Shown: positions 54,301 through 64,000, numbered from the stretch's first letter. The stretch is DNA of 64,000 bases from Cellvibrio sp. UBA7661 (GCA_002483365.1 DLHT01000010.1:1-64000); one strand, 5' to 3'. Numbers and translations: made by a program. The notes: generated by a model from the letters alone, not told the origin.

Positions 54301-57039
54301 ATGATCGGTAAGTTAATCAAGGCAGTATTTGGTTCCAAAAATGAGCGCGAATTAAAACGCATGAATAAAGTGGTTGTGCGCATCAACTCACTTGAACCGA
54401 ATATGCAAGCGCTCAGTGACGAGCAACTTAAAGCAAAAACAATTGAATTTCGTGAGCGTTATCAAAAAGGCGAAACGCTTGATCAGTTGTTACCTGAAGC
54501 ATTTGCAACGGTACGTGAAGCCGGGCGTCGTGTTTTGGGAATGCGTCATTTTGATGTGCAAATGATTGGTGGTATGACGCTCCACGAAGGTCGTATTGCT
54601 GAAATGCGTACAGGGGAAGGTAAAACACTAGTATCGACGCTACCGAGCTATTTGCATGCGTTGACAGGTAAAGGAGTACATGTCGTAACTGTAAACGATT
54701 ATTTGGCAAGTCGTGATGCTAATTGGATGATGCCACTCTATGAATTCCTCGGTATGACGGTTGGTGTAATCCAATCGATGCAACCGCAAGCAGTGAAGCG
54801 TGCAGCCTATGCTGCTGATGTTACTTACGGAACCAATAACGAGTATGGTTTTGATTACCTGCGCGACAATATGGCTTTGAGCAAGCGCGATAAAGTTCAG
54901 CGTGCGCTTAATTTTGCCGTAGTCGATGAGGTGGACTCTATTCTTATTGATGAAGCACGTACGCCGTTAATTATTTCCGGAGCTGCAGAAAATAGCTCCG
55001 AGCTGTATAAGCGCATGGATCAGTTAGTGCGCAAGTTAAAACGCCAGATTGATAATGGTGAAGACGGTGAGCGTCGTGTTATATCCCAAGCTGGAGATTT
55101 CACTGTTGATGAAAAATCGCGTCAGGTTGAACTAACGGAAGATGGTCATCAAAAAGTAGAAGATTTACTGGTGCAAGCTGGGCTTTTACAGTCGGATCAA
55201 AATCTTTACGCGCCAAATAATCTTGCCTTGCTGCATCATGTGAACTCTGCGTTGCGCGCACATGCATTGTTTCATCTTAATGTTGAATATATTGTTCAAG
55301 AAGGGCAGGTTGTTCTCATCGATGAACACACCGGCCGTACTATGCCTGGACGCCGCCTTTCAGAGGGCTTGCATCAGGCTATTGAAGCTAAGGAAGGCGT
55401 ATCCATTCAAAGTGAAAGCCAAACGTTGGCATCGACTACATTCCAGAATTATTTCCGTCTTTATCCGACGCTTTCCGGAATGACCGGTACTGCTGATACT
55501 GAAGCTTACGAATTCCGTGAAATCTATGGTTTGGATGTTGTTGTAATTCCGACCAACAAACCTGTCCAGCGTCTCGATCTTAACGATAAAGTGTATTTAT
55601 CGCTGGAAGAAAAATATGAAGCGATTGTTGCTGACATCAAAACGTTCCAAGCTAAAAATGTGCCAATTCTTGTGGGCACAGCGTCAATTGAAACATCTGA
55701 GGAGATGTCTCGCCGATTGACCAAAGCGGGAATTACCCACCAAGTACTGAATGCCAAATTTCATGCCCAGGAAGCAGAAATTATTGCGCAAGCAGGTCGC
55801 CCCGGTACGGTGACCATCGCAACAAACATGGCTGGTCGTGGTACTGATATTGTACTCGGTGGACGTTGGGAGTCAGATGTTGCCAAGCTCGAAAATCCCA
55901 CGCAAGAACAAATTGATGCTATCAAGGCCGAGTGGAAAATCCGTCATGATCAAGTAATGGAAGCGGGCGGTTTGCATATTATCGCTACCGAGCGTCACGA
56001 ATCTCGACGCATTGATAACCAGTTACGTGGACGCGCAGGCCGTCAGGGTGATCCTGGCTTGACTCGCTTTTATTTGTCATTGGAAGACAACCTGATGCGA
56101 ATATTTGCCTCCGAGCGTGTACGCAATTTTATGCAGGCCTTGGGGATGGAAAAAGGCGAAGCGATTGAGCATCGCATGGTGAACAACGCAATTGAAAAAG
56201 CCCAGCGCAAAGTGGAAGGCCGCAATTTCGATATACGTAAACAATTGTTGGAGTTTGATGATGTTGCCAACGATCAGCGTCAGATTATTTACCATCAGCG
56301 TAATGAATTGTTAGATGCGGATTCTATTCGCGACACCATTACTGCAATCCGTGCCGAGGTAGTTGACGATCTTATAAATGGCTTCATTCCACCACAATCT
56401 ATTGAGGATCAATGGGATATTCCTGGGCTTGAAAAGCAACTTGAAATGGATTTCGGATTGCGTTTGCCAATTGGAAAATGGTTGGAAGAGGATAACCGTT
56501 TGCATGAAGAGACATTGCGCAAGAAAATTCTTGATGATGTTCAGGGAGCTTATGATGCGAAGTGTGAGCGTGTAGGCGAGATAATGTTGGAAATTGAAAA
56601 ACAGGTGATGTTGCAGGTGCTGGATAATGCTTGGAAGGATCATCTTGCGACCATGGATCATCTGCGTCAGGGAATTAATTTGCGTTCATATGCGCAAAAA
56701 AATCCAAAGCAAGAATACAAACGTGAAGCATTTGAGTTATTTCAAAATTTGTTGTTTACCGTCAAGCGGGAAACCGTCCATTTAATGGCCCGTGTTGAGC
56801 CAATAACGCGTGCGCAAATGGAAGAGATGGAAAATCAACGCCGCGAGGAGCTTGCGCGTCAAAAAATGCAGCTGCGTCACGATGAGCTTTCTGCGCTTGG
56901 CCAACCAGAAGAACCTCAATCTGCTGCTCAGCGTGCACAAGCACCTGTTGTCCGTGAGGGGCGCAAAGTTGGCCGTAATGATCCATGTCCTTGTGGATCA
57001 GGTAAAAAATATAAAAGCTGTCATGGTGCACTGGAGTAA
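54301..57039 (+). CDS. secA: Preprotein translocase ATPase SecA
   Basis: A 912-residue motor ATPase of the Sec pathway. Walker A (MRTGEGKTLVS), DEVDSILIDEARTPLIISG, the helicase motif TNMAGRGTDIVLGG and the arginine finger region RGRAGRQGDPG are intact. The C-terminus has the zinc motif CPCGSGKKYKSCHG that binds SecB and lipid. Length is normal. The region 54141-54300 contains no obvious secM-like arrest gene. Confidence 0.97.
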   Translation: MIGKLIKAVFGSKNERELKRMNKVVVRINSLEPNMQALSDEQLKAKTIEFRERYQKGETLDQLLPEAFATVREAGRRVLGMRHFDVQMIGGMTLHEGRIAEMRTGEGKTLVSTLPSYLHALTGKGVHVVTVNDYLASRDANWMMPLYEFLGMTVGVIQSMQPQAVKRAAYAADVTYGTNNEYGFDYLRDNMALSKRDKVQRALNFAVVDEVDSILIDEARTPLIISGAAENSSELYKRMDQLVRKLKRQIDNGEDGERRVISQAGDFTVDEKSRQVELTEDGHQKVEDLLVQAGLLQSDQNLYAPNNLALLHHVNSALRAHALFHLNVEYIVQEGQVVLIDEHTGRTMPGRRLSEGLHQAIEAKEGVSIQSESQTLASTTFQNYFRLYPTLSGMTGTADTEAYEFREIYGLDVVVIPTNKPVQRLDLNDKVYLSLEEKYEAIVADIKTFQAKNVPILVGTASIETSEEMSRRLTKAGITHQVLNAKFHAQEAEIIAQAGRPGTVTIATNMAGRGTDIVLGGRWESDVAKLENPTQEQIDAIKAEWKIRHDQVMEAGGLHIIATERHESRRIDNQLRGRAGRQGDPGLTRFYLSLEDNLMRIFASERVRNFMQALGMEKGEAIEHRMVNNAIEKAQRKVEGRNFDIRKQLLEFDDVANDQRQIIYHQRNELLDADSIRDTITAIRAEVVDDLINGFIPPQSIEDQWDIPGLEKQLEMDFGLRLPIGKWLEEDNRLHEETLRKKILDDVQGAYDAKCERVGEIMLEIEKQVMLQVLDNAWKDHLATMDHLRQGINLRSYAQKNPKQEYKREAFELFQNLLFTVKRETVHLMARVEPITRAQMEEMENQRREELARQKMQLRHDELSALGQPEEPQSAAQRAQAPVVREGRKVGRNDPCPCGSGKKYKSCHGALE

Positions 57040-57140
57040 TTGGTGCAAATTGAGGGCGGGTTGTTAGTTTGAAATAAGTTTATATCGGCTTTTAAAAAAT
57101 TAATTGCTGATGAAGTCATTGAAAATGTGAGAGTAAAACT

Positions 57141-58361
57141 ATGGCAGTTGGTGAATATCCATTTCCGCATATGCATCCAGTGAAGGGTGTTAAATTAACT
57201 GCAGTTAGTGCTGGAATTAAGAAAGTTGGCCGACGTGATGTGGTTTTATTTGAGCTGGCAGAAGGTAGTTCTGTTGCTGGAGTTTTTACGAAAAATGCAT
57301 TTTGCGCGGCACCGGTTACCGTGTGTCGTGAGCATCTGGCTGCTGCGCCTATTCGTTTTTTGGTGATTAACTCCGGTAATGCAAATGCTTGCACCGGTGA
57401 ACAAGGTCTACAAGATGCTAAGGCAACTTGTGCTGCAATTGCCCATCTGGCAGGTGTTAAGCCAGAGCAGGTTTTACCTTTTTCTACAGGTGTTATCGGC
57501 GAGCCTCTGCCAGTGCAAAAGATTATTGCAGTGGTGCCAGAGGCATTGGAAAAGGCCAATGAAAATGGTTGGGATGATGCAGGTGCTGGCATTATGACAA
57601 CCGATACTCGTCCTAAAGGATTTAGTCAGCAGTTTGAACATCAAGGTAAAACAATTACCGTAAACGGTATCTCCAAAGGTGCCGGAATGATTAAGCCAAA
57701 CATGGCAACTATGCTTGGTTATATCGCGACAGATGCAAAAGTATCGCAAAATGTTTTGCAGAGTCTTGCACGGGAGGCCGCAGATAAGTCGTTCAATCGC
57801 ATTACTATTGATGGTGATACCTCTACGAATGATTCATGTATTTTAATGGCCTCAGGGCAGGTGGATCTTCCTGAAATTTCTGAAGCCAGTGGCGAGCTGT
57901 ACCAGAAGTTGCGTGACGTTATTCTTGCTGCGCATGTGCATCTGGCAAAAGCAATTGTGAGTGACGGAGAAGGCGCTACTAAATTCGTCACTGTTGCTGT
58001 TAGTGGTGGTGCGAATCGCGATGAGTGTTTGGATGTAGCTTATGCTGTTGCACATTCTCCTTTAATCAAGACCGCGCTTTTTGCATCAGACCCTAACTGG
58101 GGGAGAATTGTTGCTGCTATTGGTTATGCGGGTATTTCCAATCTTGATGCAACTAAGGTTAGGGTTCATCTGAATGATACCTTGATTGTTGAGAATGGAG
58201 GGCGAGCCAAAAGTTACACAGAAGAACAAGGTCAAGCAGTAATGAATCAGGCGGAAATTGCTATCAACATTCATTTGGGACGCGGTGATTTTGCTGAGAC
58301 AGTGTGGACTACAGACCTATCCTATGAATATGTTCGTATTAATGCGGATTATCGTTCCTAA
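57141..58361 (+). CDS. argJ: Bifunctional glutamate N-acetyltransferase ArgJ
   Basis: A 406-residue enzyme of arginine synthesis. It transfers acetyl groups from acetylornithine to glutamate (and, if bifunctional, from acetyl-CoA). The autocleavage site is seen in MIKPNMATMLGY with the catalytic Thr following Ala. Other signatures are NSGNANACTGEQG, TTDTRPKG, DGDTSTNDSC and DPNWGRI. It follows secA by 101 bp. Confidence 0.94.
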   Translation: MAVGEYPFPHMHPVKGVKLTAVSAGIKKVGRRDVVLFELAEGSSVAGVFTKNAFCAAPVTVCREHLAAAPIRFLVINSGNANACTGEQGLQDAKATCAAIAHLAGVKPEQVLPFSTGVIGEPLPVQKIIAVVPEALEKANENGWDDAGAGIMTTDTRPKGFSQQFEHQGKTITVNGISKGAGMIKPNMATMLGYIATDAKVSQNVLQSLAREAADKSFNRITIDGDTSTNDSCILMASGQVDLPEISEASGELYQKLRDVILAAHVHLAKAIVSDGEGATKFVTVAVSGGANRDECLDVAYAVAHSPLIKTALFASDPNWGRIVAAIGYAGISNLDATKVRVHLNDTLIVENGGRAKSYTEEQGQAVMNQAEIAINIHLGRGDFAETVWTTDLSYEYVRINADYRS

Positions 58362-58376
58362 TAACGTGTTTTTATT

Positions 58377-59327
58377 GTGAAATTAATACATGTTGCCGTT
58401 GGTGTTATTGTAAACACAGACGGAAAAATACTGATTGCTAAACGGCCGCTTTCTGCACATCAGGGCGGTTTGTGGGAATTCCCCGGCGGCAAGGTTGATG
58501 CCGGGGAGACCGTTGAAATGGCATTGATCCGTGAGCTCTACGAGGAGTTGGCAATTCGTGTAGAGTCGAGCAGCCCCCTCATCCAGATTCGTCATCATTA
58601 CCCTGATAAATCAGTTTTACTGGATGTTTATAAAATTACACAATTTTCTGGTGAGCCCGTAGGTAATGAAGGGCAGTCCGTTCAGTGGGTTGATGCTGAT
58701 AATTTAAAGAACTTCGAATTTCCTGCTGCTAACCAACCAATTATCTCAGCAATTAATCTCCCACAAAAATATCTAATCACGGGCAGCTACAGCAATCACG
58801 CCGATTTTGTTTCACGCTTGACGCTTGCGTTATCACATCACATACGTTTGGTTCAGCTACGTATTGAAAATTTTTCGATGCTATTGCATGGCGAATATAT
58901 CGAATCTGCTATAAATCTAATTGCTCGTGAAAATGCGCAGTTAGTTCTTAACTGTTCGGTTGATGAGTTTCATCATGTAAAAGAAATGTATCCAGGTAAA
59001 AATATAGGGTTGCATTTAAATCGGCATCAAGCCAAGCTCTTAAGTAATCGACCTGTTGATAAGCAAATTTTGTTTGGAGTTTCTTGTCATGATGCAGATG
59101 AAATTTTGCATGCACAAAAAATAGGTTCTGATTACCTTTTGCTCTCTCCTGTGTTGCCCACATTATCTCATGTAGATGTACAGCCTATGGGGTGGCAACA
59201 GTTCGCTTCACTTGCAGAGCTTGCCAATATTCCTGTTTATGCTTTGGGCGGCGTCAACGATGAGCATATAACGATTGCTCAATCGAATGGAGGGCAGGGT
59301 GTTGCGGGGATCAGCGCGTGGTGGTGA
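58377..59327 (+). CDS. Nudix hydrolase fused to a ThiE-like domain (MutT-type)
   Basis: A 316-residue fusion. Residues 1-130 form a MutT-like Nudix domain; the box is GGKVDAGETVEMALIRELYEEL, complete with GETV and REEL-like EL residues. Residues 135-316 resemble thiamine-phosphate synthase: LVQLRIEN, LNCSV, IGLHLNRHQ, GVSCHDADEI, DYLLLSPVLPTLSH and ALGGVND. Some ThiE phosphate-binding residues are conserved, yet the usual Lys-containing QLRxK motif is altered, so thiamine synthesis is doubtful. This fusion is common in gammaproteobacteria and probably removes 8-oxo-dGTP. GTG start 15 bp after argJ. Confidence 0.88.
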   Translation: MKLIHVAVGVIVNTDGKILIAKRPLSAHQGGLWEFPGGKVDAGETVEMALIRELYEELAIRVESSSPLIQIRHHYPDKSVLLDVYKITQFSGEPVGNEGQSVQWVDADNLKNFEFPAANQPIISAINLPQKYLITGSYSNHADFVSRLTLALSHHIRLVQLRIENFSMLLHGEYIESAINLIARENAQLVLNCSVDEFHHVKEMYPGKNIGLHLNRHQAKLLSNRPVDKQILFGVSCHDADEILHAQKIGSDYLLLSPVLPTLSHVDVQPMGWQQFASLAELANIPVYALGGVNDEHITIAQSNGGQGVAGISAWW

Positions 59328-59392
59328 GTGTGGTGCGGGAAATATCTTCAACTAGATAATATCTCCCATGTTTTTGTTGCAGTCTCGACTAT

Positions 59393-59605
59393 TTAGAACT
59401 CATGCTTGTCTTCTGAATTAATGTCCAAATTATCTCCTGCAATACGATGGTTTTCACTTGCCCATTCTCCCAAGTCAATTAGCCGGCATCGGTCGCTGCA
59501 AAATGGTCGATGAGGGAAGCTTTCGTTCCATAAAATCATCTTCTTACAGGTTGGGCAGCTGATTTTTAATGTATTTAAGTCGGTGTTATTCAGGGATTCT
59601 TGCAT
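59393..59605 (-). CDS. yacG: DNA gyrase inhibitor YacG
   Basis: A 70-residue zinc-finger protein. Four ligands are CPTCK and CSDRCRLIDLGEWASE, with the CxxC-x16-CxxxC pattern of YacG. The family inhibits DNA gyrase by contacting GyrB in E. coli. It is the last gene of the minus-strand pilBCD-coaE-yacG unit. Confidence 0.93.
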   Translation of the reverse strand: MQESLNNTDLNTLKISCPTCKKMILWNESFPHRPFCSDRCRLIDLGEWASENHRIAGDNLDINSEDKHEF

Positions 59606-59626
59606 ATGGAATATTGATGTTGTCGT

Positions 59627-60253
59627 TTATCGGGGGGACATTTCAAGATAGCGTTGGTGTAGTTTTTCTATTTGCTCGTCAAGCTCATCAAGGTTGCCGT
59701 GGTTTTGGATGATATCATCTGCTTTTGCACAACGCTCTTGTCTTGATAATTGTGTATTCATGATTGCTTTAATTTGGGCTGTATCATTACGGTCACGTGT
59801 ACTTGCCCTCTCTATTTGTAGCTGTTCGCTGGCATCAATCACCAAAATGCGATTAGTTAATTCAAATTGACGTGTTTCCAATAACAGAGGCGATGCCAGA
59901 ATCACATAAGGGCTTTCTGCATTTGCCAGTTGATTGCGTATTTCCAAATTGATGATAGGGTGCAGCAGATTTTCAAGCCATTTTTTCTCGTGTGGATTGG
60001 AAAAAATAATGTCGCGGAGTTTGCGTCGGTCGAGCTCCCCGCTCGTTGTCAGTATCTCCTCGCCAAAATGAAGGCTGATGTCATGTAGTGCTGTGCTACC
60101 GGGCAAAACAACATCACGAGCAATATTGTCCGCATCAACAATGACTATTCCTCTCGCGGCAAAGAGTCGGCAAGCCTCTGACTTTCCGCTGCCAATACCA
60201 CCTGTAAGTCCCACAATTAATTTGGTATTTTTCACTGATTTAATAAGACACAA
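59627..60253 (-). CDS. coaE: Dephospho-CoA kinase
   Basis: A 208-residue P-loop kinase that phosphorylates dephospho-CoA, the last step of CoA synthesis. The P-loop GLTGGIGSGKSEACRLF, DADNIARDVV, PVI-like ILASPLLLETRQF and the RDxxD-type region are visible. The start overlaps the end of pilD, fitting a translationally coupled unit. Confidence 0.93.
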   Translation of the reverse strand: MCLIKSVKNTKLIVGLTGGIGSGKSEACRLFAARGIVIVDADNIARDVVLPGSTALHDISLHFGEEILTTSGELDRRKLRDIIFSNPHEKKWLENLLHPIINLEIRNQLANAESPYVILASPLLLETRQFELTNRILVIDASEQLQIERASTRDRNDTAQIKAIMNTQLSRQERCAKADDIIQNHGNLDELDEQIEKLHQRYLEMSPR

Positions 60254-61139
60254 AGAGTTTCAGATAGGTTTGGTTGATGGTATCGCCCCATATAAATGCG
60301 ATCCAGCCTGCGATTGCTAAATATGGGCCAAACGGGATAGGAATACTTTTATCGCGTCCGCGGATCAGTATCATCGATAGACCAATTACAGCGCCTACAA
60401 GTGAAGACAGTAAAATAATCTGCGGCAACATTTGCCAGCCCATCCAAGCCCCTAGAGCGGCCAGCAATTTAAAATCGCCATAACCCATCCCTTCTTTTCC
60501 CGTAAGCATTTTAAAGAGCTTGTAAACAGACCAGAGGGATAAATAACCTGCAATAGCTCCCCATAATGCACTAGGTAAATCAGTAAAGGTGTTAAAACTA
60601 TTCGCAATCAGGCCAAGCCACAAAAGTGGAAGTGTGATGTCATCGGGTAATAAATAGGTATCAATATCGATCATGGTTAGTGCGATAAGTGACCATGTCA
60701 AAAATAGTGCTGCCAGTCCACTCCAGTTAATACCGAAATAATAGATTACTGCAACGGACAGTAATCCCGTCACTATTTCAATAATCGGGTAACGAACAGA
60801 AATACCTGCATGGCAGTTTGAGCATTTGCCGCGTAAGAATAGGTAGCTAATAACAGGAATATTTTCCCATGCGCGAATCTTATGTCTGCACTTAGGGCAA
60901 GTAGATGCAGGAGTCATTAAATTAAATGACTCCTGCTTTTCACTTGGTTGATGCAATTGTGTAGTGATGTTGCTATCAGCAGCTAAAAAATCCTGGCATT
61001 GATTTTGCCACTCTCGCTCCATCATTTTCGGGAGACGATAAATAACAACATTCAGAAAACTCCCAACCAATAAACCTAATATGAGTGCGCAGGCTATTCC
61101 TAGAATTGGATAGACTTGCAGAGCAGAAAAAAAAGTCAC
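60240..61139 (-). CDS. pilD: Type IV prepilin peptidase/N-methyltransferase PilD
   Basis: A 299-residue membrane aspartyl protease. It cleaves and N-methylates prepilins and type II secretion pseudopilins. The N-terminal zinc motif has CPKC and CSNC pairs. Catalytic aspartates lie in MIDIDTYLLPDD and in GYGDFKLLAALGAWMGW (the GxGD motif). Eight hydrophobic helices follow the family plan. Confidence 0.95.
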   Translation of the reverse strand: MTFFSALQVYPILGIACALILGLLVGSFLNVVIYRLPKMMEREWQNQCQDFLAADSNITTQLHQPSEKQESFNLMTPASTCPKCRHKIRAWENIPVISYLFLRGKCSNCHAGISVRYPIIEIVTGLLSVAVIYYFGINWSGLAALFLTWSLIALTMIDIDTYLLPDDITLPLLWLGLIANSFNTFTDLPSALWGAIAGYLSLWSVYKLFKMLTGKEGMGYGDFKLLAALGAWMGWQMLPQIILLSSLVGAVIGLSMILIRGRDKSIPIPFGPYLAIAGWIAFIWGDTINQTYLKLFVSY

Positions 61140-61141
61140 GT

Positions 61142-62428
61142 TTATACAACCGCCCCGAGTTGGAAAATGGGGAGGTACATTGCGATCATCAGGCCGCCAA
61201 CCAATATACCTAATACTGACATGATCATTGGTTCAAGTAAGGATGTGAGTGTATCCACCATGTTGTCGACGGCTTCTTCATAATAAACAGCGACTTTATC
61301 AAGCATTGCATCCAACGCACCCGATTCTTCACCAATCGCTGACATTTGAATTAATAGCGTTGGGAATATCCCGCTGGCTTTCAATGCGGTATTCAGCTGA
61401 ATACCTGTAGAAACATCCTCGCGAACTTTAATGATCGCATTTGCGTAAATTCTATTTCCCGCTGCACCTGCAACAGATGTAAGAGCATCAATTAGAGGTA
61501 CCCCCGCAGCAAATGTGGTTCCTAATGTTCGTGCGAATCGGGCCATAATAGATAGATAAATAATTTTTCCAACGATTGGAATTCGCAATACGTATTTATC
61601 GACTAGGTAGGCAAATGCACTGGACCGCCTAACGGCTTCTTTAAATGCAAATACGGCTGCAGCCATTCCGATAAGAATAATAAACCAGTAGTTTTGTGCT
61701 AATTCAGATAGATGCAATACAAATAATGTAAATGCGGGCAGGTCTGCTCCAAATCCACTAAAGGTTTCTGCAAATTGTGGTACTACTTTGACAAGTAATA
61801 TCCCGGTCACCACGATCGCAACAATAATAACCGCGATAGGATAGGTGAGAGCTTTTTTGATTTTTGCTTTTAATGCTTCGGTTTTTTCTTTGTATGTTGC
61901 GATTCTGTCAAGCATGGTTTCCAGCGCACCAGCTTGCTCTCCTGCATCAACAAGATTGCAAAATAGTTCATCGAAGTACTTAGGGTGTTCTTTGAGTGAG
62001 TTGGCAAACCCTCCACCTGCTGCGACGCTATCGCGAATTTGTAAAACCAATTTGCGCAGGTTAGGGTTTTCCAAACCATCCGCAACAATATCAAACGCTT
62101 GTACTAACGGGACGCCTGCTTTCATCATTGTTGCCATTTGACGAGAAAACACGGCTATATCTGCGGGCTTAATTGCTTTGCCGCCCGCACCAAATAACGG
62201 TTTGGGTTTTTTGGATATGGTCCGTACAGTAATGCCTTGTTTGGCTAACAGTGTTTTAACAATAGTTGGACTGCCGCCATTCATTTCTCCCTGGATTTTA
62301 TTGCCTTTTTTATCAACACCTTTATATACATAGGTGTTGCTGGTAGAGATTTGTTTTGTTTTGCTCGCCGCAGTCTTTGATTTTGCTGCTGATGAGCTGG
62401 CGGATTTTGTGGTCGATGCTAGTGCCAT
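61142..62428 (-). CDS. pilC: Type IV pilus inner-membrane platform protein PilC
   Basis: A 428-residue member of the GspF/PilC family. The N-terminal 90 residues include a Lys/Ser-rich start (residues 1-30) unusual for the family and then the repeat-domain VYKGVDKKGNKIQGEMNGGS. Two F-domain halves contain FSRQMATMMKAGVPLVQAF and FARTLGTTFAAGVPLIDAL, each followed by membrane helices. It scaffolds PilB and pilin. Confidence 0.95.
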   Translation of the reverse strand: MALASTTKSASSSAAKSKTAASKTKQISTSNTYVYKGVDKKGNKIQGEMNGGSPTIVKTLLAKQGITVRTISKKPKPLFGAGGKAIKPADIAVFSRQMATMMKAGVPLVQAFDIVADGLENPNLRKLVLQIRDSVAAGGGFANSLKEHPKYFDELFCNLVDAGEQAGALETMLDRIATYKEKTEALKAKIKKALTYPIAVIIVAIVVTGILLVKVVPQFAETFSGFGADLPAFTLFVLHLSELAQNYWFIILIGMAAAVFAFKEAVRRSSAFAYLVDKYVLRIPIVGKIIYLSIMARFARTLGTTFAAGVPLIDALTSVAGAAGNRIYANAIIKVREDVSTGIQLNTALKASGIFPTLLIQMSAIGEESGALDAMLDKVAVYYEEAVDNMVDTLTSLLEPMIMSVLGILVGGLMIAMYLPIFQLGAVV

Positions 62429-62431
62429 GGA

Positions 62432-64000
62432 TTAATCCTTGGTGACTCGGTTGGCCTCTTCGAGGCTGGTTAATCCCATTGCAACTTTACGCAATGCGGA
62501 TACCCGTAAATTATTAAAGCCTGCTTCTTTGGCTGCGCGAGCAATTTGGAGTGAATTACCGCCTTCCATTATAAGGTTCGCAATCAACGGGGTGATGCGA
62601 ACCACTTCATATACCCCCACGCGCCCCTTATAACCACCGTTGCATTTATCGCAGCCAACTGGGTGGAATAACTGGAATTCTGCGCGCGGGATGCCTATTT
62701 CGTCAAACCCCTCTTGGGTCAAGATGTCTGATGGGATATCAGTTGCGGGCTTTTTGCAGACGGTACAAAGCCGGCGAGCCAAGCGCTGGGCAATAATCAA
62801 GCTTACACTCGTTGCAACGTTAAATGCGGGAACGCCCATATTTAAAAGACGTGTCAGTGTTTCGGGAGCGGAGTTTGTGTGGAGTGTTGATAATACCAAG
62901 TGACCAGTTTGCGATGCTTTAATTGCAATTTCTGCGGTCTCCAAATCACGAATCTCACCCACCATGATGATATCGGGGTCTTGACGTAAGAAAGAGCGAA
63001 GAGCCTCTGCAAATGTTAGCCCCACTTTGGTGTTCATTTGAACCTGATTAATACCTTCCAGGTTAATTTCCACCGGATCTTCTGCAGTGGAAATATTAAC
63101 TTCCGATGTGTTCAGAATATTCAAGCCGGTATAAAGCGATACGGTTTTACCGCTACCTGTTGGGCCTGTTACCAAAATCATTCCCTGTGATTGGGCTAGC
63201 GCGTCCATGTACAGTTTTTTCTGGTCATCTTCATAACCCAGCGCATCAATCCCCAGTTTTGCAGAGCTTGGGTCAAGAATACGTAGTACGATTTTTTCGC
63301 CAAATAATGTAGGCAATGTGTTGACCCGGAAATCGATAGCGCGGGTTTTGGATACTTTTAATTTGATACGTCCGTCTTGCGGCAGCCTGCGCTCGGAGAT
63401 ATCCATCTGCGACATTACTTTTAAGCGAGCTGCCATACGCGTTGCTAAATTCACGGGCGGGCGAGACATTTCAGTGAGTACGCCATCTGTACGAAAACGA
63501 ATGCGATAACTTTTTTCATAGGGTTCAAAGTGAATATCGGAGGCGCCTATTTTTATCGCATCCAACAGCACCTTATTGATGTATTTAACAATGGGGGCTT
63601 CATCTGCTTCTGAGGTCTCATCCTTACCGCTTCCGTCATCTACCGATTGGATATCAATGTTATCCAAATTCTCATCAAGGCCCCCCAATGCATCACTCAG
63701 GTTTCCATCTTGAGCATTCAGATAATGCTCTATTGCAGTGCGTAACTTATCAGCCTCTACTAATACCGCTTCGGTATTGATGCCGGTGTTGAATTTAATT
63801 TCATCCAGTGCATGTAAATCTGTAGGGTCAGTTACCGCCAAAAAAAGGCGATTGCCACGCCGGGCAATAGGGAGTGTGTGATGTTTCCGAATCAGCTTCT
63901 CATCAACCAGTTTTAGCGGAATAGAATCTTTGTTGATGGCTGATAAATCAAACACCGGTGAGCCAAATTCTTCTGATGCAACCCTGGCAATTGTTCTCGC
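62432..64000 (-). CDS. pilB: Type IV pilus extension ATPase PilB (N-terminus cut by window end)
   Basis: The frame stays open to the window edge and upstream of the internal GTG at 63955 it reads ARTIARVASEEFGSPVFDLS, which continues the typical PilB N-terminal domain; so the gene starts outside the window. Walker A GPTGSGKTVSLY, Walker B DIIMVGEIRDLETAEIA, Asp and His boxes and a zinc tetracysteine (CTVCKK and CDKCNGGYKGR) are intact. PilB powers pilus assembly with PilC. Confidence 0.95.
   Translation of the reverse strand, partial: ARTIARVASEEFGSPVFDLSAINKDSIPLKLVDEKLIRKHHTLPIARRGNRLFLAVTDPTDLHALDEIKFNTGINTEAVLVEADKLRTAIEHYLNAQDGNLSDALGGLDENLDNIDIQSVDDGSGKDETSEADEAPIVKYINKVLLDAIKIGASDIHFEPYEKSYRIRFRTDGVLTEMSRPPVNLATRMAARLKVMSQMDISERRLPQDGRIKLKVSKTRAIDFRVNTLPTLFGEKIVLRILDPSSAKLGIDALGYEDDQKKLYMDALAQSQGMILVTGPTGSGKTVSLYTGLNILNTSEVNISTAEDPVEINLEGINQVQMNTKVGLTFAEALRSFLRQDPDIIMVGEIRDLETAEIAIKASQTGHLVLSTLHTNSAPETLTRLLNMGVPAFNVATSVSLIIAQRLARRLCTVCKKPATDIPSDILTQEGFDEIGIPRAEFQLFHPVGCDKCNGGYKGRVGVYEVVRITPLIANLIMEGGNSLQIARAAKEAGFNNLRVSALRKVAMGLTSLEEANRVTKD

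Overview
The window is a chromosomal segment of a gammaproteobacterium. It carries the division and cell-wall (dcw) cluster from mraZ to lpxC in the classical order, then secA, argJ and the pilBCD-coaE-yacG block. Upstream is the block rsmI/lpoA/yraN/diaA/dolP next to rnpB. Gene order resembles pseudomonads and relatives; the large TonB-dependent receptors, the orphan TonB and ExbD genes and the AlgP-like protein suggest Cellvibrionaceae or a close relative. That family assignment is inference from order and protein style.

Layout. 0.1-7.5 kb: a HolD-like gene, rimI, a RegB/RegA-type redox two-component system with a likely operator, a MATE exporter, prfC and two unknown genes. 7.6-15.5 kb: a chalcone-isomerase-like/TonB fusion, a cyclic-nucleotide-binding protein, a PilZ protein, a Lys/Ala-rich AlgP-like protein, a 1.5 kb gene-poor tract, a lone ExbD, a YbaK-type deacylase, a possible 42-residue small protein and an aminotransferase. 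15.7-22.9 kb: M48 protease and LemA, then dolP-diaA-yraN-lpoA and divergent rsmI. 23-28.8 kb: two TonB-dependent receptors around an EamA transporter. 29.0-29.45 kb: rnpB, the RNase P RNA.

29.45-33.73 kb is an integrated island. It sits exactly at the 3' end of rnpB, is bounded by a 21 bp repeat of that end (20/21 identical), and has pushed what looks like the native rnpB terminator 4.3 kb away, to 33743-33777. It encodes a protein with an integrase-like N-terminus but no visible tyrosine-recombinase catalytic domain, an Mrr-type nuclease whose N-terminal region contains an internal duplication, a serine recombinase and a DUF3892 protein. TGCTACAAA motifs spaced 12 bp apart lie at both ends and look like recombinase arm sites. 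This island is the most unusual part of the window.

34.1-52.9 kb is the dcw operon, with a clear sigma70 promoter and four MraZ boxes at 10 bp spacing, and mostly overlapping or tightly spaced genes: mraZ, rsmH, ftsL, ftsI, murE, murF, mraY, murD, ftsW, murG, murC, ddlB, ftsQ, ftsA, ftsZ, lpxC. They build the lipid II precursor and assemble the septum. 53.2-59.3 kb: an M23 peptidase, secA, argJ and a Nudix/ThiE-like fusion. On the minus strand, yacG, coaE, pilD, pilC and pilB (cut by the window end) form the type IV pilus assembly block.
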